Positions 33,258-46,066 of a stretch of 64,000 nt of DNA are shown piece by piece; position 1 is the first letter of the stretch; every line of letters starts with the position of its first letter. Position numbers and translations under genes: made by a program. Under the pieces are notes generated by a model, which had not been told where the DNA came from, ran no database searches, and saw only the letters and a program-made list of their open reading frames with translations. Origin of the DNA: Rhea pennata (Eukaryota > Chordata > Aves > Rheiformes > Rheidae); the NCBI RefSeq assembly GCF_028389875.1, contig NW_026907676.1:1684001-1748000 (forward strand), given 5' to 3'.

Positions 33258-35369
33258 GGACAAACACTTTCTTCTGAAATGGCAAAAGGCAGCTTCACTT
33301 GAACAAAAAAGAAGGACAGATCCACAGGCTCATTCTCCACATGCAGATGAGAGCTGCCCCTGACAGCCCACAAGGTACCCAGAGATGACTGGCTGGGGGC
33401 AGGCTTCAGCACCAAGGGAAATGCAGTGGCCTCAGAGACTGCTGGAGCTCATGGCAGCTTTGCGAATCTCTGAAATAAATGCAAGGCTTCTTGGGCATCG
33501 CCTGCTGCCAGAGGGATGCTTTGGGCAAGAAAGGGTCAAAGATGGTGCTCCATGTCTTCAGTACACCAGGAAGCATGACCCACCATGCCTGACAGGAGCA
33601 GAAGGACTTGACTGTCCCATTCACAGGCCACTCCACAACACTCGACAGCTGAGGTTGGCACTGAAACTCAGTTATTGAGCACACAGACCTGGGCCCTGGC
33701 CTTGATGACCTGCCATTTGCCATCGATCATCCTCAGAGAATCCAGGGAGTGATGCCAGAGGACAAAGCGTGGTGCTGAGACATCTCCAGAGCAGTACCTG
33801 ACATGACACAGCTCCTGAGCTTAGGCCTTCCCACAACGTAGCCAGCAGTAAAAAGCTTCAAGAACAGAGGGGACATAATGCACGCCAAACAGCTGGGAGG
33901 CTAGCGGTGGGATGTATGTGCTCACCACCACTGCCTTGACTCCAGCTACTCCGAGCAATGCAGCTAGAGCTAAGTGGGGCTCCTCACCACCACCACCCAA
34001 AGCACAGGAAAAATCCAGTCCCTTGCCAGGGTCAGCAGGGTCAGCACCTAACCACACCACACTTAGCACACTGATGGCTACACGTGGCTGCTTCCTTATT
34101 TCCCCGCTGCAGCACAGAAAGCTCACACTACAGCACGATGGTGGGGTAAATTGCAGAGACTGCACCTGGAAGGAAGAGAGACCTGGGCTGCACATCCCTT
34201 GCAGGGCACTTTTGCCTTGCTGCTCCCATTCAAAGGCACTCCTCCAAAAAATGTGGTACAGGAAGGACTCAGACCCTTGACAGTCAGCTCCCAAGAACTC
34301 ACCTGCCTTTCTCCAAAGACCACCACACCACAAAGCCTTCGCTCCTTCAAAGGGATTCCAACAGGCTAAGGCCCACCCAGAAAAGCGCATCTCCCACAAC
34401 GTCCGCTCCTCTCAGCACACACTGCTGCAGAACAAAGCTCTTATGAGCAAGAGGAAATGAGAGGAAAGGAGGGAAAATGCAGGCTTGGTTCGCATCCTGG
34501 AGCAAGGAGAAACACTCCCTGGCATTCAGGAAAAATCCATGCTGTAGGTGCTGGCAAGCGCTTGGCAACCCCAAGGCCTGAACCTCAGTGCATCAAAGGC
34601 ATCAGGCTGCCAGCAACTCTGGCCCATGACACCAGGGCAGCCTAGGCCCAGCCAGCATAGTCACACCCCCACCTCGCAGTGCTCCCCAGCTCCACACTCT
34701 GGTACCACTGCCCACACACAGCACCGCCCTCGCCAGCTATCTCCTCCCATGATGAGCACCAAAACACTGGGACCACCACCCGGACCCACCACACGGCACC
34801 CCTGCACTGTGACACCCTGCCCACACCACTGCTCACCTCACAGACGGGGGCCAGCAAACGTGCACCTCTGCATCAGCAACACAGAGGGCACCCCAAGTGC
34901 CCCACAACACAGAAAGCCCAGCTCTCCAACTCTGCAGTTCCCTTCTAATCCTCCAAGGCTTTGCAACAATCACTGCCTCTCAGCATCCACTCACAGTCCT
35001 ATACACAGTTACTTCCCTTCTCCAGGAAGCAGAGGAGTGCTCTCACAAGCCCTGATCGGGCCACTTCTTGCCACTCATTTGTGCCTCAACTTCACTGAAA
35101 AGAACATCTCTTTCAAAATGTGGCCGGTACCTGTTTGGGGGTGACATTCCTTCTGTCTCCTCCAACAGACTTGGCACCCATTCTCCACTGGCTGCACACT
35201 TGGACAGAAAATCACCAACCTCTAATGTATTACAGTTCCAAATGTGTCATAAAATCAGGTGGACACCTGAAAGACAGGCACAGCATTTAGACCTTGCAGG
35301 AACATCTCATAAGCTCCTTGCTGTTTCCACAGGGGGAATTTCTAAAGCACACAGAGACAATGGGGAGAA

Positions 35370-36340
35370 GAGATTACTAACACCACTGCTTACACCAGCA
35401 TCAGATTGATTTAGCAGCCTCAAAACTCTGTCTGGACTCCCTAGCTGACCGGGAGCAGCCTGCAAGCTTCTACTTAGCAACAAGTGCAAAGTCAAACTCC
35501 ATGTCCATATTCACCAGAGAACAACACCCACATTTTTCATGTAGTAGTACTGACACAGTAGTACTGACACAGGATGACAGACTGGAACAGAATTTGTGTC
35601 AGACGATGTGGAACATCTGCTTGACTGAATAGTTACATTTACATATTGCTGTAGAGCTCTGCAGCAGTCAGTCCCTCCTCTGGGCACACACAAAAAACCC
35701 AGAAGTCACCTCACCACCACCATCCAGACTGCCTGTCTTCTCCTGATCTACCAGGTACTCAGACAAAAGAGACCTCACACTCAACGCCCATGCCTAACAC
35801 ACACTTTGGGAAGAAGAGATTATTAGCACCACTGCGTACACCAGCACTAGATTTATTCAGTGGTTTAAAAGATCTAGTTGGACTTCCATGATGACCAGGA
35901 GTAGGCTGCAAGCTTCTACTTAGGAACTCAACAAAGTCAAACTCCATGTCCATGTTCACCAGAGAACATCATCCACATTTTAAACGTAGCAGTACTAACG
36001 CAGGATGACAGAGTAGACTAGAATTTGTGTTAGATGATGGGGGACATCTACTTCTGCTTGATTAATTTGTTGCCCTTCTCTGCTGCTGTAGAGCAGGGGT
36101 CAATATCTCCTCTGGGCACAAGCAACAAACCCAGGAGTCACCTCACCACCACCATCCAGGCCATGTGGCTTCTCCTGACCTGTCAGCTGCTCACAAGGGC
36201 AAACCCCCAACACATGCCTGCTGATGGCCTACGGGCTTCAGAGACACTAGTTGCCTCAAAAATAACTTCCCCAGCCATAAGCCACTGCTGCCCGAGCAGG
36301 GACTCGGACAAAAGAGACCTCACTCTCAACGCCCACGACT
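35370..36340 (-). repeat. Mirror copy of the two-unit tandem repeat, right arm
   Basis: Reverse complement of the repeat at 21,681-22,830, with both units kept. The unit nearer the centre has a small extra duplication (AGTAGTACTGACACA appears twice at about 35,541-35,571). Confidence 0.75.
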
Positions 36341-37479
36341 AACTGCCTGCTGCCGGTCTATCAGGGACTCAGACAGATGGGACCTCGCAGTCACCTGCAC
36401 AACCAGGTCTCAGTCACTGGCCAAAAAGCCCCCAAGGCAGGAATTACCTCACTAGAACTTCCCCAGCCAGCAGACAAATCCTGGCTGATCCGCTGCTCAG
36501 GCAGAAACCATCTCAAAAACACATCCCAGTGCAGACCTGCTGCTGCCCTATCCACTGCTCCGCGGGAAGTGACATCACAAGCAACAGCCATGCCTTCTCC
36601 CTCCAGCCGGCCTATCAGGGACTTGTGCAGAACTGACCTCACCATCAACAGCTGAGCCATGGGCCTCCTCCAGCCCCACCAGCTACCTACAAACACTTGA
36701 TGGGACACAGGGCATTTTCTCATACAGCCCTTTTAAACACTAGGGACCTCACTGCCCACCCTGCTGCTGCCTGCAGCTCCCCCTGCCCTTTCCCACGGCT
36801 GAGCCACCTCCTGATTCACTTCCTGGCTTCCCAATGCTCACAGTGCAGCAAAGCATCCATTACGTAGCAGTTGCAACCCCCCAAAAATACATTAGCTTTC
36901 ACCTAGGTAGTCTCTATATGTAGCAAGAGAGCAGGGCCTCATGTCCCAGTCAGAGGGAGAAGCCTTCCCACAGCTCAAGGTCTACTTCCTTCCCCATTGC
37001 TGAACAAGCACAGCAAATCCTCTCCACACCAAGCACAACAAGCATTCTCCTATTTTACGCACTGACAATTTGAGACATGGCAACGGACTCCGTCCAGGAC
37101 ATTTCAATTGCTGAAACCAGCAGAGCCAGAATTCAGCAATTCTTCCTCCTCATCTAGGATTATGGGAATAAAAACGGCGAGTGTGAAAATGGTCTTTCGT
37201 CAACTTCCAAGGCCCCTGAAAAGCAAAACACCTCACACTTTACAGAGCTCTTCTGCAAACACCCTTCAGGCTGCTCCCAGGGTCACAGGTCCTGGAGCAC
37301 ACCAAGAACTATGGAGCAAGCACAACAACTTGGGCAGGACACCTCGCAAGGACACCAGCAACCTGCTCACACTTTGACCAGCAGATCCCAAACACAGCTC
37401 TGAGCAGCACCTGGGAGCTGTGGGGGCAGCAGCAACTCAGGGAAACCCTTGAAAATGCATCTCAGACCGACAAAAGGTT

Positions 37480-38250
37480 CAAAGCTTCCTGCACCCAAAC
37501 CCCACCAAGCCGCCCAGGCCCAGCTGCCCGGCGCAGGCCGGCACGCCTGACTCGCAGGTCAGTTCCCCTCGGTGACAGGGTGCTGGGTCCCCTGCTCACA
37601 GCCCCAACAGCGCCTTTGGGAGCCCCTGCAGGGAAGCAGCCCCCTCGCCAGCACCGCTGCCCCTGCTGCAGCGAGAGGGCACCCGCCGGCATTTGAACGC
37701 ACCCGCAGCCCCCACCAGCCCCACTCGCACCCGCTCTCACTCCCGCTCCCTTCTCGCCTGCTTCGCTCCCTCCCTTCTCGCACCTCTCTCTTCTCTTGGC
37801 CTTTTCCCACTCTGGACTATGCTTGGCTTAGACAGTTGTCATTCCAATCCATCCCCGCCCTCCTCCTCAGGATAGCCAATAGGAGGGCCGCACTCAGGCG
37901 ATGCCATGGCAACGCTGTGCCCTCCTGCCCTGGCAGCCAGCTCTGCCCCCTCCCCTCCCACCACGGGACGGCGCCATCTTGTGGGCGGCAGCGAGGGGCG
38001 TGGCGGGGCCTCAGGGCAGCCCGGTGCCAGGTGCCCGGGCAGTGCGGGGCCCGGGGCGCGGCCGCTCTGCCGCAGGGGCCCCACGAGGCTCCTCGCTGCC
38101 GTGCGCCTTGGGGGCCGTGCTGGGCTTGGAGGGCAGCCCTGGGGCCTGTGCTGGTGCCAGCACTGGTGCCGGCGCTAGGGCCCTAGGAATGGCCGGGGCG
38201 CTGGAGCCTGCAGGCGACGTGCTGCTGCCGCCAGGGCAGGGCAGTATCCT
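37480..38250 (-). promoter_or_regulatory. CpG-island promoter, inner, right arm
   Basis: Mirror of 19,860-20,560. The YY1-type motif is intact here (GGCGCCATCTTG, 37,970-37,981). One CCAAT element is visible on this strand as GCCAATAGGAGG (37,874-37,885). The second, at the position matching 20,242-20,246, is altered (GTCATTCC). Confidence 0.65.
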
Positions 38251-41200
38251 CTCGGCCCTCCTGCCCCAGCCCCTTCCCCAGGGTAGCCCCAGGGCTTCGC
38301 AGCCCTCCCGCTGCACCTGGCAGGGCTGGGCCACGGCCCAGCAGGGGCTGCTCTGTGTGGGTCTGGGCTGTGCCCCCAGGGGTCACTCCAGAGGGCTGAG
38401 GAGCCCCACGGGGGCACAGGGCAGCGAGGGGGAGACCAGCTCTGGGCCTGCTGGTGCCAGGAAGTGGAGGTGTGGGGTCAGGATGGGGCTGAGGGAGATG
38501 GCTCTTTTGGGCTTACTGCAGCACTGCACCCCATAGCTCAGAGAAAAGTCCTTGGGGTAGGCAGGTCTCACAGGGTGATAGTGGTGCCTCCACCTGTTCA
38601 CGAAGTGCTTGCCCAAACAGGCTGTCTTTTGGGTTCAGAGGTTGGAGCCTGTTTTGTAGGAGGACAGAGGCTGTGGCCATCTCAAGATGAAATCTCAGAG
38701 CCCCAAATCTGCTCTGCCAAGTTAGAATCATAAAAGGATACGAACGGTGTCAATCCTCACTGGAGAGCTACAGAAGCACTGGAAACAAGGAAGTGCATTC
38801 CTGGCTGATGGTGTCCCTGCAGCAGTCCTCCATCTCGCTTCTCCCTTGCCCTCAGCTCACCTCTCAAGCCCAGGACGAGGGACGCTCTTCCCATCTCATC
38901 ACCCCATACTCCTTTCCAACATGCTGCTGCTCCTCCACATGTCGACAAGGGCTCCTAGTGCACCCCCGTTGCCTCCTGTCCCCTGTCATTGCCACGGAGC
39001 CACCACGAAGGACAGTGGTGGGGACTGTGTGAGCACTCGCAGGGAAGTGAGGGCCCCCACCCACGGCACCATGGAGACCTCCCTGTGATGCAGCACATCC
39101 TGCTGTGACCTCAGCTCGTGTCATGTGGGGGCTCACTATGCCGTCGCCATGGAGATGGCCCAGCCAGGGAGCAGAGAGATTTCCTCTCATGTCCTGGAAA
39201 GCCATCCCCTCCCTTACCCCAGTTATTTCCCAAACATTTCTGATAAATTCCTTCATCTCCAGAGGGGCCTTGGGCATCAGGGCAGCCCCAGCCCCAGCAC
39301 CCAGGCATCCTGGCTGCCACATGGTCTCCTGAGCCACACAAGCTTCTCAGGCAGTATTTTGCCCGGGATCCACGGCAGGTTTTTCAGTTAAGGGTTTCTG
39401 TGTGCCTCCTCAAACAGGAGCCCCTGAAGGCTCCCAGGGAGCTGCAGGAGCTTTGGGAACATGGAACTGTTGCCTGGGCTGATGGTATTGGTCCAGCAGT
39501 CGTCCCTCTCACTTGCTGCTTGTCCTTGGCTCACCTCTGTAGCTGAGGAGGAGGGATGCTCTTCCTGTTTTGGCACCCAAAACTCCTTTACAATGAGCCC
39601 CTGCCCCACTGCCTGCTGGCGAGGGGCCCCAATGTGGCCCCATTGCATCCTGTCCCCACTTCTTTCCATAGAGATGCTGTGGAAGACAGAAGTTTCTTTA
39701 CTCTTCTTGCTCTCCATTTCCTGCTTTTGCCCATAGCAAGGCAGCAGAAAAATCTCACTCTTTCAGCAGAGTCCCCTACTTTTACACACCTGCTTTCTGC
39801 ACTTTTTCAACACCCTCTGTATTCCCTGCCTACCACCACCACACGCCCCAGTTCCTTTCCTTTGCTCCAGCAGCATGCTAAGATTGAGAAAGTCAAAGTG
39901 GGGTGTGTATGTGAGGGAAATAAAATAAATAACGAGATGCCAGCACGAACAGCAGTGGGATGGCAAAGCAGGTGGTGTATGAAAATGCCATGTCAGACAC
40001 CCCAAAGAAGTCACGTCCTTCCAAAATCTGCCAAGTGGAAATGACGTACAAAGCTAAACAATTCTGAATGCTTGTGGAGTTTGGTGCCTCTGGTTGTGCA
40101 TGATGCCAGGGACACAGGGCTGTAAGAAGCACTTGGGAGAGGGCCAAGCCTTGCAGGAGGCAGCCTCGGCTGGAGCTGAGCCCTTGTACGAGCAGGAGAG
40201 AGCAAGGCAGAGGTCTTGCAGGTGATCTGCTTCTTCTGCTAGCCAGGCTGTCTGGGCAGAGGCTTTGTCCATGTGGGGCAAGAGACGGGAAATGGCAGCT
40301 GCCTTGGGCACCCCCAGATATGTCCTTGCAGGCTGCCAGGCAGAGCATGCAGTCAGCCTGCAGGCAGGCAGAGACCTCCTGCTCCTTGCCAGCACTTCCC
40401 ACCTGCTCCTCGGCAGCTCCGGGGAGTCAGGCAGAGACTTTCAAAGCCATCATCATGGTCATCTCTGCACCTTTGCGAGGACACGTGCAGAAGCCCATGA
40501 GCCCTGTGCGTTGGGCAGCCGAGGCAGCCTGTGTCTTTGGTGGGAGCAAGCTGGGCTCCGGCTGTGCTGCACTGCTGCGTGCAGCTGCCGCTGGCCACCT
40601 GTGGGCAGAAGGACTCACAGGGTGGATGCGGTTGACTTGGTCCGATTGGCTGGTGAAGAGCAGGAAACCTGAGGGCCGTGTGCAAGGGAAGCTCTGGCTG
40701 CACATGGCCTGGCTGAGCTGGGCCCAGACCTGCTCTCTGCCCCTCAGCACAGAGCTCATGGGCTCCATGGGGGCCTTGGAGCATGCAGGTTGCTGTGCTT
40801 TGTCCCAGGGAAAGTCCCGAGGACTGGCAAGAAATTCCCCACTGGCCACAGCAGCTCCTGCCTGCCTCTTTCACCCCAGCTCCTTTGCCAAACCAGCTGC
40901 CTGCTCTCCGGGCACCTCCCATGCTTGCTGCCTGCCTCTGCCTCCAGCCCCATGGCTCACCTCACCCCGGCGCTCTGGCCTGCCTGGCAGTGCGTGTGCA
41001 GCCTGGCAGCAGATGTTTGCTGCCGCTCCTCGTCCCCCTGCATGATCCTCTGCTGGGGTCCTGCTGCTCTGGCCCCAAGGGCAGCTGCTGCCTCCTCAGG
41101 GAGCGGCTCTCCTCAGAGGGAGGACCTTGGGGGCTCTGTTCACAGTAGGGACACAGTCCCCATGGAGACAGCCCCATCACCAGGGCCTTGGAGGCACCAT

Positions 41201-41754
41201 GCCACCACCACCACCAAGTCCTGCTGCTCACCATGGAAACACCCCTCACCAAGCCCCGGGGATCGCTGGGGGCACCCCCAGCACAACGCCTTGGCAGTCC
41301 CCATGGGCACACCCATCCCCATGGCCTTGCCTCCAAGCCTCTGCTTTCAGCTTTGGAGCCTGCCTGGCAGCTGACAGCTGGGCAGCACCACCAAGTTGCC
41401 TCTCTCCACCCCTGCACTCCATGCCCCTTGCACAGGCTGCCGTTCTTCAGGCACTCCAGAGCACACAGCCACTCCAAGGCTACCCCTCGCTCTGCCTGCT
41501 AATCCTCAGCCCTCTCCAGTGGCTCCTTGTGCAGCTCACGCCACAGCTCCCTGCATTCCTGCTGCTGTCGTGATGGGCTTGTTTTTCCCCACACCACCTG
41601 GCACCTTTGCTTGCCATCCCAGGCCATTGCTTCCTCACTCTTCTTGCAGTCAGTGTCTCCTCTAGGTTGCTCCCCCACCAGCTTGCCCAGCTGAATCACC
41701 ATCAGCTCAGCACTTGGCAAGTCTCCTGCCAAAGAAACGCTGCCACCCTTGTTT

Positions 41755-41970
41755 GAGCAATGCTGTGAAAAAAAACGTGCAAATAGCAAACAAGACTCAA
41801 GGAAAAGGAGGGAAGAAGAGTAAGAAGCAGAGAAGGTGTGCTAGCTTTGTGGATCTACCTCCTAGCACCCATCTCTGTGCAGAAATGAAAGAAACAATTT
41901 TCTGGACCCTGTGTGTCTATTGGGTGCTTGCACACTGGGTAATAGAACGCAGTTTGGGGACAACACAGGG
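41755..41970 (+). mobile_element. Truncated LTR fragment, plus strand
   Basis: Related in sequence to the minus-strand LTR at 24,242-24,790: shared blocks GTGCTAGCTTTGTGGATCTA, CCCATCTCTG, CCTGTGTGTCTATTGG and TTTGGGGACAACA. The polyadenylation hexamer is mutated (AAAGAAA). It lies within right-arm sequence (about 41,705-42,370) that the left arm lacks, so it was gained on one side or lost on the other. Confidence 0.7.
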
Positions 41971-42479
41971 ATAACTACAAATAGGCTGAACACGGGCTGG
42001 GGAAGCTCTAGGGTGAAGGAGTGGCAAGGAGCTTCCCCACATCTCTGCTTTCAGGTCCCAGCTGCTGGGGTGGGGGGAAGGGAGAGGAGCTGCCAAGCCT
42101 GGACAAGAGCCTGAGACTCCAAAGCTGATGGAGAGACCAGCAGGTCTGAAGGAAGCTCACAAAGTTCCTTCCCCGACATGCACAGCACCAGCAGCACCTT
42201 TGCTGGCCTCAGCAGGATCTGTCCCCACTGCCCCTGAGCACCTGCCAACACGCAGATGCCCCTCAACACTGCCTCGCTGCCAGGAGGTGTCTGTGGGGCA
42301 GAGCTGAGCACACAGGACTGTGATGGGCCTGTGGGTCATTGCTCTCCTGAGGAAATGTCACCTTCAGACCCTCGACTGTACCTGCACCCTCTCCTCACAG
42401 CTGGGATGGTGCTGAGGAACCGGCACCACAGCATCCGGCACCGAGCCATGGGGCCACAAGGAGAAAAGACGCAAGAGCC

Positions 42480-43200
42480 GGGGACTCCCGGGGGCCGGAG
42501 GTGGCCCAGGCCAGGCCGGGCCTTCCCCAGCCGCTGCTGCCACACAGATGGGCCGCAGAGGCTCCGACTGCCGCCACGAGCACGGCCGTTCGCTCTGCCC
42601 AGCCCGTGGCCCTCGGCCCCCACACGGTAGCTCCCGGCGCTGCGGCTAAAGGCTCCAGGCGGCCCTGGGCCGGGAGACACTGCCCCGCGGCAGCAGCCGC
42701 CTCTCGCCCCCTCCCCACCCTAGGGGCCCGGGCAGCCCTGCACCCGCCGCCACCCCGTCCCTCACCGCCCTCCTCTGGGCCACTGCGCATGCTCCACCCT
42801 GACAGGCCACGCCCCCAACTCTTTGCCACGCCCCTCTTGGTCCCTCCCCTCGGCTCCCCTGCCCCCCTCCCACCCGGCCCCTGAACAGCGCACGCGCACT
42901 GCTGCCTCCCTCCCGCCCCTCCCTGGGGTCCCGCCCCGCGAGGTCACGTCCAACGGGAGCCAATTGGAGGAGTGAGGGGTGGGAGGGTCTGTGGTGCAGG
43001 GGGCGTCACTTCCGGCTGTGGGGGCGGGGCTTGTGTGTCCCTGGCTGCTGGTGCTGGTGCGTGGGGAAACGCTGCTGCTGGGCGCTGCTGCTGCAGAGCC
43101 CCGCTCTGCCCCGGGGCCTGGGCGAGTCTGCGGGAGGGGAGGGGAGGGGAGGGATGGGAGAGAAACCTCTGCGCTGTGCTGGGGACAGCAGCTTGCCCGT
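42480..43200. promoter_or_regulatory. CpG-island promoter, outer, right arm
   Basis: Mirror of 15,560-16,260 with the same motifs in reverse order: NRF1 (CTGCGCATGC, 42,783-42,792), CRE-half plus ETS (CGTCACTTCCGG, 43,004-43,015) and a GC box (GGGGCGGGGC, 43,021-43,030). All three motifs survive in both arms although flanking bases differ. Confidence 0.7.
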
Positions 43201-43749
43201 GAGCATCCCGAGGACACAGTGGGGGGTTTTAGCCTTCACTGCGGCCTCGCGGGTACCGAGAAGCCCTGAGCTGTGAGAGCTGCAGCACTAGTGACCGCGC
43301 AGGCAGCAGGGCAGGAGGGAGAGGAACAGAGCAGCTGCTTCCTGTGCTGCTTCTGCCCCGGGATGTTCTCCCCTCCTGGAAAGCTGAAACACCCTGGGTG
43401 TGTGTGGGGGAAACTTGGTGAAAGCAGATAGGCAGGAGCTGCTGTCGTAGTGTGTGGGGGCAGTGCAGTATTCAGTTTTCTCGATCAACCTGTGAAAATG
43501 TGACTTCTTTCTTCAGCTTTCAATTAGGAACAGTCGCAAGGTGTCATGTCCAGGAGTGGGGAGAAAAGAGGGCTGTGAAAAGAGCAGGGCCTGAGCCCTG
43601 AGGTAACTATATGTAGCACTCTAGAGCTTTGTTGAAAGCTTCCTCTCTTCCTGCAGTTGTTAAGGAAGAAAGCAACAGGATGGCCGCAAACGGGCACTGT
43701 CCTTGCTAGACCAAGGAGAAGGACTTGAACACACCCTTGCGTGGAGAGC

Positions 43750-44683
43750 ATTTTCCTTCCAGTACCTTCGAGCTGGGAAGTTTGGTCCATACCATCCCTA
43801 TTGGTCCTTTTGGTTACTGGGGGAAGGATTGACTTAATTCCAAAGAGTTCCAGACTTGGCAGGTATAAACAAAGAGTTACTGAAAAACCTGCAAGGATAG
43901 CAGACCTCATTCTTTTTGTCCGTGAGGGTGTGGTGTAGGTGTTTGCTCTCGCTGTAGCCTAATGGTGCTGCCCGCAGCCTACCACAGGCCTCAGCAGGAG
44001 CCAGGTGTTAGGCGCAAAGGCTGAGCCAGAGTGAACAGTCCCATCTCTGGTGACAGTGAAAGTACTCCTTTGGGGGGCAGTAGAGGTGTATACAGGGAAT
44101 GTCTGTGTATGTGCTTGGTGTTCAGAGTCTATGTGGTTTAATGGTACTCCTTTCCAGGTGGAGATAGTCACTCTGCTGACTGGCCTCTAAAATGCAAGTG
44201 AGCATTTTGGAGACGTCCAGTTGTAACTCGGTGTGCTGGTCTTTACTTGGAGTGAGCTAACTGTGCTTGGAGGCAAGCATGCTTGGAAATGTTCCTGTTT
44301 TCCCTGGCAGGAAAACATGCAGCTTGCAGTCTTCCTCCCCAGTAGATCACCAAGGGCTTTACAGAGGAGGTGCTCGTGGCTTCCCCCTTTTCCAGTGAGT
44401 GAAAGTGACACAGCAAAAGAGAAAGGCTCCTGCCATGCGTTGAGAGAAGGCAGTGGGAAAGCACGTGAGCTCTTCTTTCTCTTTTCTCTTTTTTTCTCTT
44501 GCTGCTCAGAAAGAATAGCGCTGGAAGCTGATGTGATGTTTTCCCTTGTCCATTTGTGCAATGGAGGTTGTAGCCAGACTGAGCACTGCAAAAAGGGCAC
44601 CTCCTAACCCTGAGGTGGATTCATCAGCACTGGAGGTGATGGCATTGAAACAACTCGTTGCTGTCTTTCTCTGCTTCTCTCAG
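43750..44683. other. Unique sequence outside the right arm; no gene seen
   Basis: Homology to the left-hand side stops at 43,749. Several pyrimidine-AG acceptor-like sites occur (for example near 44,509), but the frames after them are short. Confidence 0.4.
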
Positions 44684-46066
44684 GCATTACAGACCAGCAG
44701 AAAATGCTTGTGACCAGGGCAAAGCAGTGAAGCAAGCCAGTGCAGAGGTAAGCTAGTGTTCCTTATCATTTCATTTTTAGGGAATGATGATTGAGTGTAT
44801 TCAGCCATTGCACTCTTTGTATGTTGTAAAGAATGCTCTGCTGCCTTATTTTTTCCCCAGGGGAGAGGAGAGCATCCTTCTGCAAATGACACTTTCCCAG
44901 AGGTTGCCTGCTGTCACTTTTTTTGTTTCTGTGCCATTCTGAGCAGAGAAACAGTAGTACACAGTGGGATAGGTTGAAAGCAGCCATCCCAAAGAAGGAC
45001 CTTGGGAGTTTGGAAAGGGAGGAATGTGCTGGTTGGTTGGGTGCTTTTGTGTGCAAAAGTATCCTTCTCTCTGTTTTATGCATGAGGAAGACTCTTTGCA
45101 CTGTCTGTTAGTCAGACGGTCTGTCCTTGTTTGCTAGCACTTGGCTTTCAGAGGGCTAGGAAAACAAGGGCCTGCAGAGTCATGCTACAGCCTGAGGAAA
45201 AAGGGGATATTTTTTCTTTCTTTATTTATTTTTGTTGTTGTTGTTGTTGTTTGTGAACCCAGCCCTATTGCAGATCCAGGTATTTTATCCTAACAGGCCC
45301 AGGGGTTGTTTGCCTTCCTTAAGCACACTTGGATGCCAACAGCCGTGTTGCAGCCAGTCTAATGCACACCGTGGTGTCTTTATTGCCTGACTCCAGTGTT
45401 GTTGTCTGTTCCCCTTTGGCTGTCAGCTCAGCTCCCTTTGGAGCTCACCTGCCTCCAGTTCTTCCAGACTCCTGTCTTTGGTGCCTTGGTCTGGAGAACG
45501 CCTGCTGTGGTTGTCTGAAACCTCAGTGTTGGGAGGGCTACAGCGTCATGTGGCACAAGAGGCCTTTGCTGTTCTTGTGTTCATTCCTGAGCTGCTTTCT
45601 TGTGTAGCCCTCCTGTTTTCAGTGCTAGTGCTAGTCGTCCTGTGCTAGTCCTCCTGTTTTCTGTCAGCTTCCTCTCTTTCCCCTGTTACTGCTGAAGTGA
45701 GAACAGCCTGAAACAACTGTGCCCTTCCAAGCGAGGAGTGTGAAACAAAGAACCCGGCTGCTGTTGCTACCTGAGCAGCAAGCTGAGGAAGCCTGTGATC
45801 CTCCGCTCTGAAACACTGTGACAGTTTCCAAGGTCTAACTTGACCTGCTTTTTGGTGGGCCTTTTTTCAGGCGACTGCTCCATCCCGGTTCGTGCGCTCA
45901 GTGAGCCCTTTGCGCTTTCACTGTGTTTTTTCAGGCCACTGTGAGAGAGCTCACTGCTGCATCGGAGGAAGGCAAGCCAGAGGAGATCAGGAGTAGTGCT
46001 TTCGACCTCACTGCCACCCCTGAGGATATCCATAGACTAAGGAACCTTTGCTAGTTCAAGGATGAG
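44684..46066 (+). pseudogene. Two exon-like blocks of an unidentified gene, with an in-frame stop
   Basis: Block 1 is 44,684-44,747 (64 nt): acceptor CTGCTTCTCTCAG and donor gtaagc, reading HYRPAENACDQGKAVKQ and on to end ASAE in phase 0. Block 2 is 45,935-46,066 (132 nt, 44 codons): acceptor CTGTGTTTTTTCAG and donor gtaatg, also phase 0, starting ATVRELTAASEEGKPEE. The phases fit if spliced together. Codon 40 of block 2 is TAG (46,052-46,054). The amino-acid composition looks like real protein. A related exon start is seen at 9,687. I could not name the family. Confidence 0.4.
45232..45253 (+). repeat. (TTG)n microsatellite
   Basis: About seven TTG units after a T-rich stretch. Confidence 0.85.

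Larger units (their letters stand above)
33258..43749 (-). repeat. Inverted repeat (palindrome), right arm
   Basis: Reverse complement of 14,995-24,241. It is about 1.2 kb longer, because of roughly 670 extra bases near 33,290-33,960 and a right-specific segment near 41,705-42,370 that contains an LTR fragment. The 198-codon open frames that mirror each other (23,040-23,636 and 34,548-35,144) differ at only 4 residues, which shows how similar the inner parts are. Confidence 0.93.
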
